The translations under genes were made by a program, and so were the position numbers. The notes under the pieces were generated by a model. It ran no database searches. It was given only the letters and a program-made list of their open reading frames with translations, and was not told the DNA's origin. Below, one piece after another: positions 27,103 to 36,558 of a stretch of 60,120 nt of DNA. The stretch is taken from positions 1 through 60,120 of the forward strand of contig NZ_PVNK01000308.1 in assembly GCF_002994615.1 (NCBI RefSeq). The letters are read 5' to 3'. The DNA is from Enhygromyxa salina (GTDB taxonomy: Bacteria > Myxococcota_A > Polyangia > Nannocystales > Nannocystaceae). Within the stretch, counting starts at the first letter, position 1. Each line of letters opens with the position of its first letter.

Positions 27103-27447
27103 CTACGAGTTTGGTGGCAGTTCAACTGGGCCGCAGCGTGAAAGGCACAGCAGTTCATCCACCAGCGTGCGAGCGTGCTTGTCCCCCGCGAGTTCGCTCA
27201 TGGCGATTGCGTACTCGTAGTCGGCGTCCGCATCATCGGCTGCGAGCAGTGCGCCAATGCACGCCATCCCCCCGGCGATGAGGGGCCCCAGCCCCAGAAT
27301 CGAGGTCAGTGCACCAGTTCCGCACGTTGCCATTGCTATTTTGAGCCGATTCTCGAGTTTGTGATGCGCTTTAGCGAGGGCCGCTTCAGCCTCGAGGACG
27401 GCGCTCCACGCATCGTCGTTTTTTTCAGCTTCATCTTTGCACGGCAT
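27103..27447 (-). CDS. Small membrane protein coupled to the TGT-like gene
   Basis: 114 residues from ATG at 27447. The N-terminal third is charged and helical (MPCKDEAEKNDDAWSAVLEA); the middle has two hydrophobic Gly-rich helices (GTGALTSILGLGPLIAGGMA, CIGALLAADDADAD after it); the C-terminus has two Cys. The start is 1 nt past the stop of the 951-residue gene, and GGGAGGG lies just upstream, so translation is coupled. No family recognised. The layout would suit a helper or an immunity-type partner, which is inference. Confidence 0.7.
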   Translation of the reverse strand: MPCKDEAEKNDDAWSAVLEAEAALAKAHHKLENRLKIAMATCGTGALTSILGLGPLIAGGMACIGALLAADDADADYEYAIAMSELAGDKHARTLVDELLCLSRCGPVELPPNS

Positions 27448-27448
27448 C

Positions 27449-30304
27449 TCAAACCCTCCCAGGCGTATTGAACAGGTTCATCTCGTCTTGATACAGCCGA
27501 AAGAACGGCCGCATCCGATAGGTGACTTCGTCCAGCCAGCTCACTTTGCGCAGCTTCGACAAGCTGACGCGGTCGATGTCGAGCCCGGCCTCGCCGTCCT
27601 CGAGCCACGGCTTGTGCCGCCGCACGAACCCGCGGATCGTGCAGCAGGCTCCCGAAACGAGGCCGTTCCTCGCCAGGCTGAACATGTGCGCGCGGAGCCG
27701 AATGGTCGTCTCGGTGTCGAAGGCTCGGAGCACGACAAACGAGGAAAACTTGGGCGGCTTGGGATCATGGTCGAGGGACAGGCTCTCGATTCGCCCCTGG
27801 ACCTCGACGAGCACATCATCGTCGATCTCGCCGATCTCGCCGATCTGAACCTTGAGCCCGGTCGGCACCTTCGATGGCGCATCGAGCTTTGCCGCTTTGC
27901 GCTCCTGCTCGAGCCAGGGCGCGGCTCCCAACGAATCGGCGTGCCCGAGCACGTGGGCCGAGTAGGCGACGAGCAGCCCGAGTCGCGCACCAGCTTCGGC
28001 CAGGCGCACCGCGGTCGGACCCAACTCGCCGATAATCTCGGGCGGGACGCCTTGACGCGACAGCGCGCCCGAGACCTGGCCGATCGACAGACCGAGGGCG
28101 CCCGCTTGATCGAGGACGCTTCGTGCCAGCAACCGAGCGTCGGCGATCGATGCGCTGTCGCCCGCGAACAGCGCGTGAAACTGCGAGAACGCGCCGTCCA
28201 CGAACCCTGCGGCCTCCTGTGTGAACGAGGCCACCTCCGCGGCGCTCGCCTCGTCGACCACGGATGGCTCGTCACCCTCGTCGGGCGCCGCCGCAGCGAG
28301 ATGCGCCGCGAGGCACGCGAGGCGAAACGAGGTCGCGGTGGCGGCCGCGTACAGGGCCACGTAGGCCGTCTGAGAGCTCGCAGCGACGCGGAGGCTCGCC
28401 TCGGCGACCCGCAAGAGCGGCGCGTCGCCGGCCAGCAGCGCCCCGACCCGTTCCTCGGCCTTGGGCGCCCCCATCCTCTCCGTCGCCGCGCTCAGCAGGG
28501 CTTCGCGCCACTCGGCGGCGGCTTCCGAGTCCGAGCTCGCGACGTCCGTCAACACAGAACGCCAGGCGTCGATGTCTCCGGCCTGCTGCTCGACCCGCGC
28601 CTGAACGGCCGGCGTGTTCGCGCGCAGCAGGTCGAGCACGGCCGCCGCTTGGCCGGCCAGCCCCGCTGCGACCTGTTGCAGCTGTTTCCACTCCCTGGGG
28701 AGCGCGTCGGTCTGGCGCAGCTGCTCGAGGGTCGTGCGCAGCAGCTCTTGTGCCGCTTGATCCCCGAGCAGCGGTTCTCCATATCCCATCATGAATCCCA
28801 TCGTCCTACCTCCATCGTCGTTGCGAGCCGCCCGCGGCCCGCTGGCTGCTTCTACATGGTCGCGGGCTGAGGCGCTCGCCTCGAGCCGCCCGCCGACCGA
28901 GCGGGCCAGCGCGTAGGCCTCGGTCACCGCAGCTTTCCACGCCGCCGACCCGGGCCGATCGACATAGGCCTTTACGATCCCCTCGACCCACCCCTCCAGC
29001 TCCGGCCAGCCCTTGCTCTTCGCGCGAATCTCGAGCTCGAGCTGCCGAAGGATCCAATGATTGTGGCCGACGCGGGCGAGCGCGGCTTGTTTGCGAAGAT
29101 CATCGTCGGCCGAATACGCGAGAAAGGGCAGCCAGGCGGACAGGGGCCCGTCTCGCTCGAGCATCTGCTTTTTGATGTCGGGCTTGCCCTGATCCCGCCA
29201 CCACTTGCGGGCGAGATCGATCTCCGGCGGGTGCGCGTCGCGAAAGCGAGCGCAGTACGGGCACGCGCAGTCCCACCCGCGACCGCCCCGAATCCAGACG
29301 CTGGCGATGCGATAGGCCTTGTACTTGAGCGGCGCGGGATCGCGGACGTAGAGGCTGATCGTCGGGCTCGACCAACCGTCGACGATCGGCGCGGTGCTGT
29401 CTGTCGCGAAGTAGTTCTCGCCCTGTCCGAGCAGGGACAAGAGTGGCAGCAAGATCGGCGTGCCCACGCCGAGCCCGTGAAATGCAGGCCGAGGTCGTCC
29501 GGCGCGGCGAAAGCCCTCGAGCACGCCCGCCGAGATCTCGATCACGCGCAAGTAGGGGCGCGGCACGGTCCGCGCGAGCTCGATGAGCTCGCCGTCCTCG
29601 ACGCGATAGTCGACGTAGTTGCGATCGGTGAGCGCGCCGAACAGACCCACCGTGAGCCCGTCGAGCCCGGCCTCGGCGGCGACACGGCCCGCGAGCACGC
29701 CAGAGTCGAAGTCGAGCGCATGGAGCCCGGCGAGGACCTCGCCACCGACCTCGCCAAACTCGCCGTCGATGGTCTTGCGTGCGAAGCTCACCGCCCGCCG
29801 GGCCCGGGCCTCGAAGAAGCTCGCCGGGAGATCGACATACTCCGGCTCGAGGTTGAGGCCGCCCATCGTGCCGAGCGTGAGGTCCTCCATGCCGACGAGC
29901 AGGCTCGGATCGATCGAGGCCTGGCGCCGGACTGCGTCGTGCGTGAACGCGTCGGTGGTGATCGACTCGTTGCGCACGGCGATCGCCTGGGCGAGCGCCC
30001 GAAAGCGCTCCGAGAGCTCCGCGGGCAGGTCGTTGGGGCGCGCGTAGCGTCCGCTCGCGCGCTCCCATGCGCGGCGGTCCGCATCGAGCTTGGCGGCGTC
30101 GGCGGCGAATTCTCTTCCGAGCGAGCGGAAGACGTCCATGTTGCCGTTGTCGGCGACGAGCACCCGACCTTCGGCTCGAACCACCCCGGCGAGGTCGGCG
30201 AGATCGCGGGTGTAGTCGGCGGAGAGCAGGTAGGCGTCGAAGCGCTCGGCGTCGGGTGCGTCCGCCAAGGTGTAGGGTTTGAGGTTGGGGACGAAGTAAA
30301 ACAT
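27449..30304 (-). CDS. TGT/DpdA-like transglycosylase with helical region and C-terminal OB fold
   Basis: 951 residues from ATG at 30304. Residues 1-440 fit the tRNA-guanine transglycosylase superfamily: VLVADNGNMD (D52) in place of the DSGGFQ motif, GLGVGTPILLPLLSLLG, a nucleophile-type Asp302 in ATDSTAP (like FDCVLP), the zinc cluster C346-x-C348-xx-C351 and GHNHW (H414) in place of TIHN. Residues ~505-800 are mainly Ala-rich helices. Residues ~815-920 (VEVQGRIESLS, FVVLRAFDTETTIRLRAHMF, CTIRGFV) look like an OB-fold nucleic-acid domain. Classical TGT is about 380 residues, so this is nearer DpdA-type DNA-modifying paralogues, but no dpd, queC/D/E or ParB-like gene is near. Base exchange in DNA or RNA is inferred. 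Confidence 0.7.
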   Translation of the reverse strand: MFYFVPNLKPYTLADAPDAERFDAYLLSADYTRDLADLAGVVRAEGRVLVADNGNMDVFRSLGREFAADAAKLDADRRAWERASGRYARPNDLPAELSERFRALAQAIAVRNESITTDAFTHDAVRRQASIDPSLLVGMEDLTLGTMGGLNLEPEYVDLPASFFEARARRAVSFARKTIDGEFGEVGGEVLAGLHALDFDSGVLAGRVAAEAGLDGLTVGLFGALTDRNYVDYRVEDGELIELARTVPRPYLRVIEISAGVLEGFRRAGRPRPAFHGLGVGTPILLPLLSLLGQGENYFATDSTAPIVDGWSSPTISLYVRDPAPLKYKAYRIASVWIRGGRGWDCACPYCARFRDAHPPEIDLARKWWRDQGKPDIKKQMLERDGPLSAWLPFLAYSADDDLRKQAALARVGHNHWILRQLELEIRAKSKGWPELEGWVEGIVKAYVDRPGSAAWKAAVTEAYALARSVGGRLEASASARDHVEAASGPRAARNDDGGRTMGFMMGYGEPLLGDQAAQELLRTTLEQLRQTDALPREWKQLQQVAAGLAGQAAAVLDLLRANTPAVQARVEQQAGDIDAWRSVLTDVASSDSEAAAEWREALLSAATERMGAPKAEERVGALLAGDAPLLRVAEASLRVAASSQTAYVALYAAATATSFRLACLAAHLAAAAPDEGDEPSVVDEASAAEVASFTQEAAGFVDGAFSQFHALFAGDSASIADARLLARSVLDQAGALGLSIGQVSGALSRQGVPPEIIGELGPTAVRLAEAGARLGLLVAYSAHVLGHADSLGAAPWLEQERKAAKLDAPSKVPTGLKVQIGEIGEIDDDVLVEVQGRIESLSLDHDPKPPKFSSFVVLRAFDTETTIRLRAHMFSLARNGLVSGACCTIRGFVRRHKPWLEDGEAGLDIDRVSLSKLRKVSWLDEVTYRMRPFFRLYQDEMNLFNTPGRV

Positions 30305-30505
30305 GGAGCTCACTCGTCGCCGTTGGCGGCCACGGCTACGGCTGCTGCGCGCCGAGGACTCGGGGAAGAAGGACTCTGCCCACGAGCGCTTGCGCCGGGT
30401 CTTCGCGACCAGCGCGAGCAGCTCGGCGTAGACGCTCAGGCGCACGGCGTTGCCCTCGTCCTTCCAGGCCTCGATATCGAGCCGGGACCCGCATGGTTGC
30501 GGACT
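30305..30505 (-). pseudogene. Possible coding remnant in frame with the TGT-like start
   Basis: The frame is open from a TAA at 30506-30508 down to the MFYF start. It encodes RLDIEAWKDEGNAVRLSVYA, then ELLALVAKTRRKRSWAESFF and a basic tail, with codon use like real genes. It may be the tail of a truncated gene or an N-terminal extension of the TGT-like protein (GTG at 30445). Confidence 0.35.
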
Positions 30506-30523
30506 TTACGCCGGCTGTGCGAA

Positions 30524-30603
30524 GTGCGCAAACCACCGCCTGCAAACCACCGCCCGAACGCGACGACCGAGGTGCGCAAACCGCCGCCCGAACGCGGCGA
30601 CCG
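30524..30603. repeat. Imperfect tandem repeat, unit about 32 bp
   Basis: TGCGCAAACCACCGCC, then two longer units TGC(G)CAAACC-CCGCCCGAACGCG-CGACCG differing at a few positions. Intergenic. Confidence 0.65.
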
Positions 30604-30735
30604 GCTGGCGGGGAGGGCTCACCAGAGGGTCGACGCGGGACTTGGGGGGTCTGGTGAGGTCTGGCTGGGGCGTCCGCGCGAGCCGTGGCCTCGGGTGTCG
30701 AGCCATCGCCGGGTCACCGTCGTGAGGCTCGGGGG

Positions 30736-30903
30736 CCTAGCAGCCCGTGGTGCAATCCCTCGCGCCGCCTCGCTTGGCCTTTTCGCCGAGGGCTTTGTCG
30801 CCAAAACTTGCAGTACGCCCGGTACATCGGCGTTTTGGCTTCGCGCCCTCGGCGAAAATTCCGGCGCGAGGCGACACGATGCATTGCACCCCGGGCTGCT
30901 AGG
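30736..30903. repeat. Dispersed palindromic element, copy B (intergenic)
   Basis: Bounded by CCTAGCAGCCCGTGGTGCAA at the left and the complement of TTGCACCCCGGGCTGCTAGG at the right (20 of 21 bases pair). The interior shares CCCTCGCGCCG, TTCGCCGAGGGCTTTGTCGC and ACTTGCAGT with copies A and C, and has its own inner arms (CTTTTCGCCGAGGGC with GCCCTCGGCGAAAA). Confidence 0.85.
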
Positions 30904-31049
30904 TGAGAGCTCGAGACGCGGCAGGCGAGCGCCGCGGGCGGGCCAGCACGGGCTCACCGATGAACGAAGCTGGGCCGTGTCCACCTCGACGTGGCGCTGA
31001 GGGGACGAGGCGCCGCCAGAGTTGAAGGGAGGCGGGGCGTCTCGGGCCT

Positions 31050-31065
31050 GGGCTGCTAGCAGCCC
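31050..31065. terminator. 16-bp palindrome after the response regulator
   Basis: GGGCTGCTAGCAGCCC, perfect, 7 nt past the response regulator stop. It reuses the CTAGCAGCCC motif of the palindromic elements. Confidence 0.45.
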
Positions 31066-31071
31066 GGGGTG

Positions 31072-32048
31072 CTAGACGCCGAGCAGCTCGCGGATCGTGC
31101 CGCTGACCATCGCGGTCGGCAGGCACATCCGCGCCCCGGCCTCGCGCGCGGCCGAGCGGATCTCGTCGGTCGGGGCGTCGTGGACGGCGATGATCTGCGG
31201 CTTGTTGTCGCCCTGCGAGAGCTTGGCGATCACGTCGCTGCTCTCGAGATCGGGGACCGAGAGCGAGACGATCACGTGCTGCGGCGGCTTGTTCTGGGCG
31301 ACGAGGGTCGCGTCGGCGCCGGTCTGCGCGGTCAGGAACTCGACGGCCGGCTTGGCGTTGCTGAGCTCGTCGCGCAGGCGCGTGCGGAAGTCGGCGTTTT
31401 GGGTCACGACGAGGACCTTGGTCGCGCCCTTTTGCTTCGAGGCCTGGTCGACGTCCTCGTCTTTGAGCTTGAACGCGTCGATCACCCGCCCGCGGACCTC
31501 GAGCACGTCGAGGGGCTTCTTGAGGCAGGCGACGGCCCCGGCGTTGATGATCCGCTCCATGTTGGCGTCGGTGTAGTAGCCGGTGATCGCGATGACCTCG
31601 GTGTTGGTCGTGGCCGAGTCTTTCTTGAGCCGGGTGCAGACCTCGAAGCCGTCGACGCCGGGCATCATCAAGTCGAGGAAGATCAGCTGGGGCCGGAACG
31701 AGACGACCAGGCGGCCGGCGTCGAAGGCGTCTTTGGCGACCTCGACCTCGAACTTGTGGCTGAGCTCCTTGACGACGTCACGGACCAGCTCGAGGACCAC
31801 GGGCTCGTCGTCGACGACGAGGATCCGCCCGACCTCCGACCCGGTCGGGACGTTGAAGGGGATGTTGCGCTCCCGGCAGACCTTCTCGAGGTCTTCGCGC
31901 CGGACCCGGCGGTGACCGCCGACGGTCTTGAACGCGGGGATCAGGCCGTCCTCGATCCAGCGGATGACCGTCGTTGGGGTCACGCAGCAGATCTTGGCCA
32001 CGTCGTGGGTCGAGTAGGTGTCCTTGACAGGTGGTGTGCGTCCGCGGC

Positions 32049-32052
<4 letters not shown>
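31072..32052 (-). CDS. Response regulator with N-terminal excisionase/MerR-type HTH
   Basis: 326 residues from ATG at 32052, which overlaps the kinase stop as ATGA. Residues 1-65 form a small winged HTH (YSTHDVAKICCVTPTTVIRW, then GGHRRVRREDLEKV) of the MerR/excisionase type. Residues ~75-195 are a receiver domain with ILVVDDEP and the phosphoacceptor Asp127 in FLDLMMPG, and late Lys in CLKKP. Residues ~210-326 look like a second, degenerate receiver (KVLVVTQNADF) without the acidic pocket. DNA-binding first and receiver second is the reverse of the usual order. Partner of the coupled histidine kinase. Confidence 0.88.
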
Positions 32053-34421
<2,369 letters not shown>

Positions 34422-34599
34422 TCACCCGCCCGACCAGGCGGCGCTCGGGAAACCTCCGGCCCGCGCTGACGAATTCGCCGCACGAAGGGATCCTGAGTTA
34501 CACTGTGCGCATGTAGCGCAAGGTTGCGAGCACGTGGCTCGGGTCCGATAGTCCCAGTCCACGCTCCGGCACCCACCGACCAGACCACGAGGAAAGCGC

Positions 34600-34926
34600 A
34601 TGTCCAACTCACTCAACATCACCAACGACGGCAGCTTTGACGCCGACGTCATCAACTCGTCGACGCCAGTCGTGGTCGACTTCTGGGCGACCTGGTGCGC
34701 GCCGTGCAAGGCCATGGTCCCGCATCTGCAGAAGATCCAGGATGAGCTCGACGGCAAGGTCAAGATCGTCAAGCTCAACGTCGAGGAGAACCAGGCGACC
34801 GCGACCCGCTACAAGGTCCTCAAGCTCCCGACCCTGCTCAAGTTCCAAGGCGGCGAGCTCGTCGACACGATGGTCGGCAACCCCGGGCCCCGCAAGCTCC
34901 GCGCCTTCATCGAGAAGGGGATCTGA
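34600..34926 (+). CDS. trxA: Thioredoxin
   Basis: 108 residues from ATG at 34600, with GAGGAAAG as ribosome-binding site 8 nt upstream. Classical thioredoxin: DFWATWCAPCKAMVPHLQKI with the redox pair C33/C36, and the cis-Pro in LKLPTLL. It reduces disulfides of cytoplasmic proteins, using thioredoxin reductase (not in the window). Standalone and standard in length. Confidence 0.96.
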   Translation: MSNSLNITNDGSFDADVINSSTPVVVDFWATWCAPCKAMVPHLQKIQDELDGKVKIVKLNVEENQATATRYKVLKLPTLLKFQGGELVDTMVGNPGPRKLRAFIEKGI

Positions 34927-34936
34927 GGCCCGGTTT

Positions 34937-34967
34937 CCGGACTGGCCATCGTCCACGGCCAGTCCGG
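34937..34967 (+). terminator. Terminator hairpin after trxA
   Basis: Perfect 11-bp stem CCGGACTGGCC/GGCCAGTCCGG with a 9-nt loop, 11 nt past the trxA stop. Confidence 0.6.
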
Positions 34968-35040
34968 CGAGCCCCCCCCAATCCGGCGAGCCCGCCAATC
35001 CGGCGAGCCCGCCAATCCGGCGAGCCCGCTTTGGGGGGGG
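34961..35040. repeat. 17-bp tandem repeat between C and G runs
   Basis: Unit AATCCGGCGAGCCCGCC, three close copies from 34980, plus a diverged one at 34961. The array lies between CCCCCCCCAA (34972-34981) and TTGGGGGGGG (35031-35040), which are perfect complements and could close a large loop. Confidence 0.8.
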
Positions 35041-35135
35041 GCCACCGCGCGCAGCTGATCGAGCGAGTGCGAGCCGAGAGGCGAGCTTCGCCGCCGCTGC
35101 GAGGGGCTGTTTGAAAGGCCCCTCGAATACGACAA

Positions 35136-35170
35136 GGCCTGAGTCGAGCGCACAGCGCTCGATTCAGGCC
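35136..35170. terminator. 35-nt hairpin, family copy 2
   Basis: GGCCTGAGTCGAGCGC, ACA loop, GCGCTCGATTCAGGCC: 16-bp stem with one mismatch, 19 nt past the stop at 35190 of the minus-strand gene. Close relative of 19411-19445. A second hairpin (GAGGGGC/GCCCCTC) lies at 35101-35124. Confidence 0.6.
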
Positions 35171-35189
35171 TCTCTGTAGGGGGCGGCGA

Positions 35190-36464
35190 TCAGAACTCGA
35201 AGCTGGCGGCGGCGCCGTTGGTCTCGCCGAACACCGGGCCGATTCGGAAGTTGCTGAGGGCCTTGAGCTCTTTTTCGCGGCCGATGAAGTTCTTCGCGGC
35301 CTGGCGATCCTGGTAGATGATGATCGCCAGGACGCCGGACAGGAGCACGGTCGCGCCGAGGAACACGTCGCCGACGATCGCCCGCCGCCGGATCTGGCCC
35401 GTGGCGTTGCTGACGTCCCCCGCGAGGTCGGCGTAGCACACGCCCTCGCTGTTGCAGCTGTTGGTCGGGTCGGTCGCCGAGAGGTCGGACCCTTGGAGGT
35501 CGTTCTTGGCGGTCTTCCAGTTCGAGCGCGAGGCCGCGGCGAGCCCGTACATCGTGCCCATGGTCGCGGCCGAGCCCAGGGTCAGCGTTAGCGCGACCCA
35601 CGCGCGGGGCTGCCAGTAGCCGAACACCGGGCCGCGCTTGCACGCGGGCCGAAGATCTCGCTCCTTGGTGACCTCGCCGTCGTCGTCCTCGATCTCTTTG
35701 TCTTCGCGCGGACCCTTGCGGCAATACTCGTCGAAGTCGCGCTTGAGATCGACGGCCTGCTCGCCGACGTCGACGCCAGCGTTGAAGTTCTGGCCGGCCT
35801 CCTCCATCGCCTGGGCGAGGGCGGCCTCGCGGGCGGCGAGCTCTTCGGGGGTCTCTCCGGGCTCGTCGAGGGTCGCGAGGATCTGCTGCTCTTCGTCGGT
35901 CGCTGCCGACGGCGCGACCTGGGTATGGGCCAGCCGCCGCGCGACCGCGCCGCCGACGACCTCGGGCAGGATGAAGTCCTGGGCCGAGGTGCTCATCGCC
36001 AGCTCGACGGCCTTCTTCTTGGCGGCGATGTCGTACACGACGATCGTCGCGACGCCGTCGGCCGGGACCTCGGCCCAGACGTAGAAGTCGTAGGCGGTCT
36101 TGCTGTTCTTGTTGAGGTACGCGCCGATCTTGTCGAGGCAGGCGTCGTCGAGCTGCTTGCACTTGTTCTTTTGTGCGGCCTCGTCGACCGAGCGCTTGAT
36201 GAAGTTTGCGGTGTAGCCCTCGTTCGCGAGCGAGGCCTGGACGCGGCCGCGGAAGTCGTTGGCCTTGTAGTCGTCACCCGTGAACTTGAGCACCGCGACG
36301 TTGCCACCGACGGTCGCCTCGGTCGGCGCGGGCGCGTCTTCGGCGGGCGGAGCGGCGAGCGCCGGTAGCGGCGCCACGGCGAGCCCGAGCGCGAGCGTGA
36401 TCCCGATCGTGCTACGGACGAGCGAGTAGGGGAGGGAGTGGGAGAGGGAGGTGGAGCGCTGCAT
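35190..36464 (-). CDS. Secreted or envelope protein of unknown function, with C-terminal membrane helices
   Basis: 424 residues from ATG at 36464. A signal peptide (~1-38) ends in LPALAA. The N-terminal half resembles periplasmic receptor-like proteins in general style (GGNVAVLKFTGDDY, YDFYVWAEVPADGVATIVVYD), followed by a helical stretch (~185-240). Two hydrophobic segments near the C-terminus (WVALTLTLGSAATMGTMYGL and AIVGDVFLGATVLLSGVLAI) suggest anchoring. No family recognised. It is 94 bp downstream of a membrane protein gene on the same strand. Confidence 0.7.
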   Translation of the reverse strand: MQRSTSLSHSLPYSLVRSTIGITLALGLAVAPLPALAAPPAEDAPAPTEATVGGNVAVLKFTGDDYKANDFRGRVQASLANEGYTANFIKRSVDEAAQKNKCKQLDDACLDKIGAYLNKNSKTAYDFYVWAEVPADGVATIVVYDIAAKKKAVELAMSTSAQDFILPEVVGGAVARRLAHTQVAPSAATDEEQQILATLDEPGETPEELAAREAALAQAMEEAGQNFNAGVDVGEQAVDLKRDFDEYCRKGPREDKEIEDDDGEVTKERDLRPACKRGPVFGYWQPRAWVALTLTLGSAATMGTMYGLAAASRSNWKTAKNDLQGSDLSATDPTNSCNSEGVCYADLAGDVSNATGQIRRRAIVGDVFLGATVLLSGVLAIIIYQDRQAAKNFIGREKELKALSNFRIGPVFGETNGAAASFEF

Positions 36465-36558
36465 CGGCGAGGGACCTCTCGGTCCGCCCCAGGCCTGACG
36501 CCGGCCGGGACGAGTACCGATCCGTGGGCCGGGATGATAACGGGCCGCTGGATCTGGC

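Larger units (their letters stand above)
30305..31071. other. Repeat-rich intergenic region
   Basis: 767 bp between the TGT-like and response-regulator genes. It holds the coding remnant, a 32-bp tandem repeat, palindromic element copy B and a palindrome next to the response regulator stop. No intact gene is supported. Confidence 0.6.

Noticed and set aside
27449..30304. A complete dpd-type DNA 7-deazaguanine modification-restriction cluster
   Set aside because: Only the TGT-like gene is present; no DpdB-K, helicase, ParB-like or queuosine-precursor gene lies in the window.
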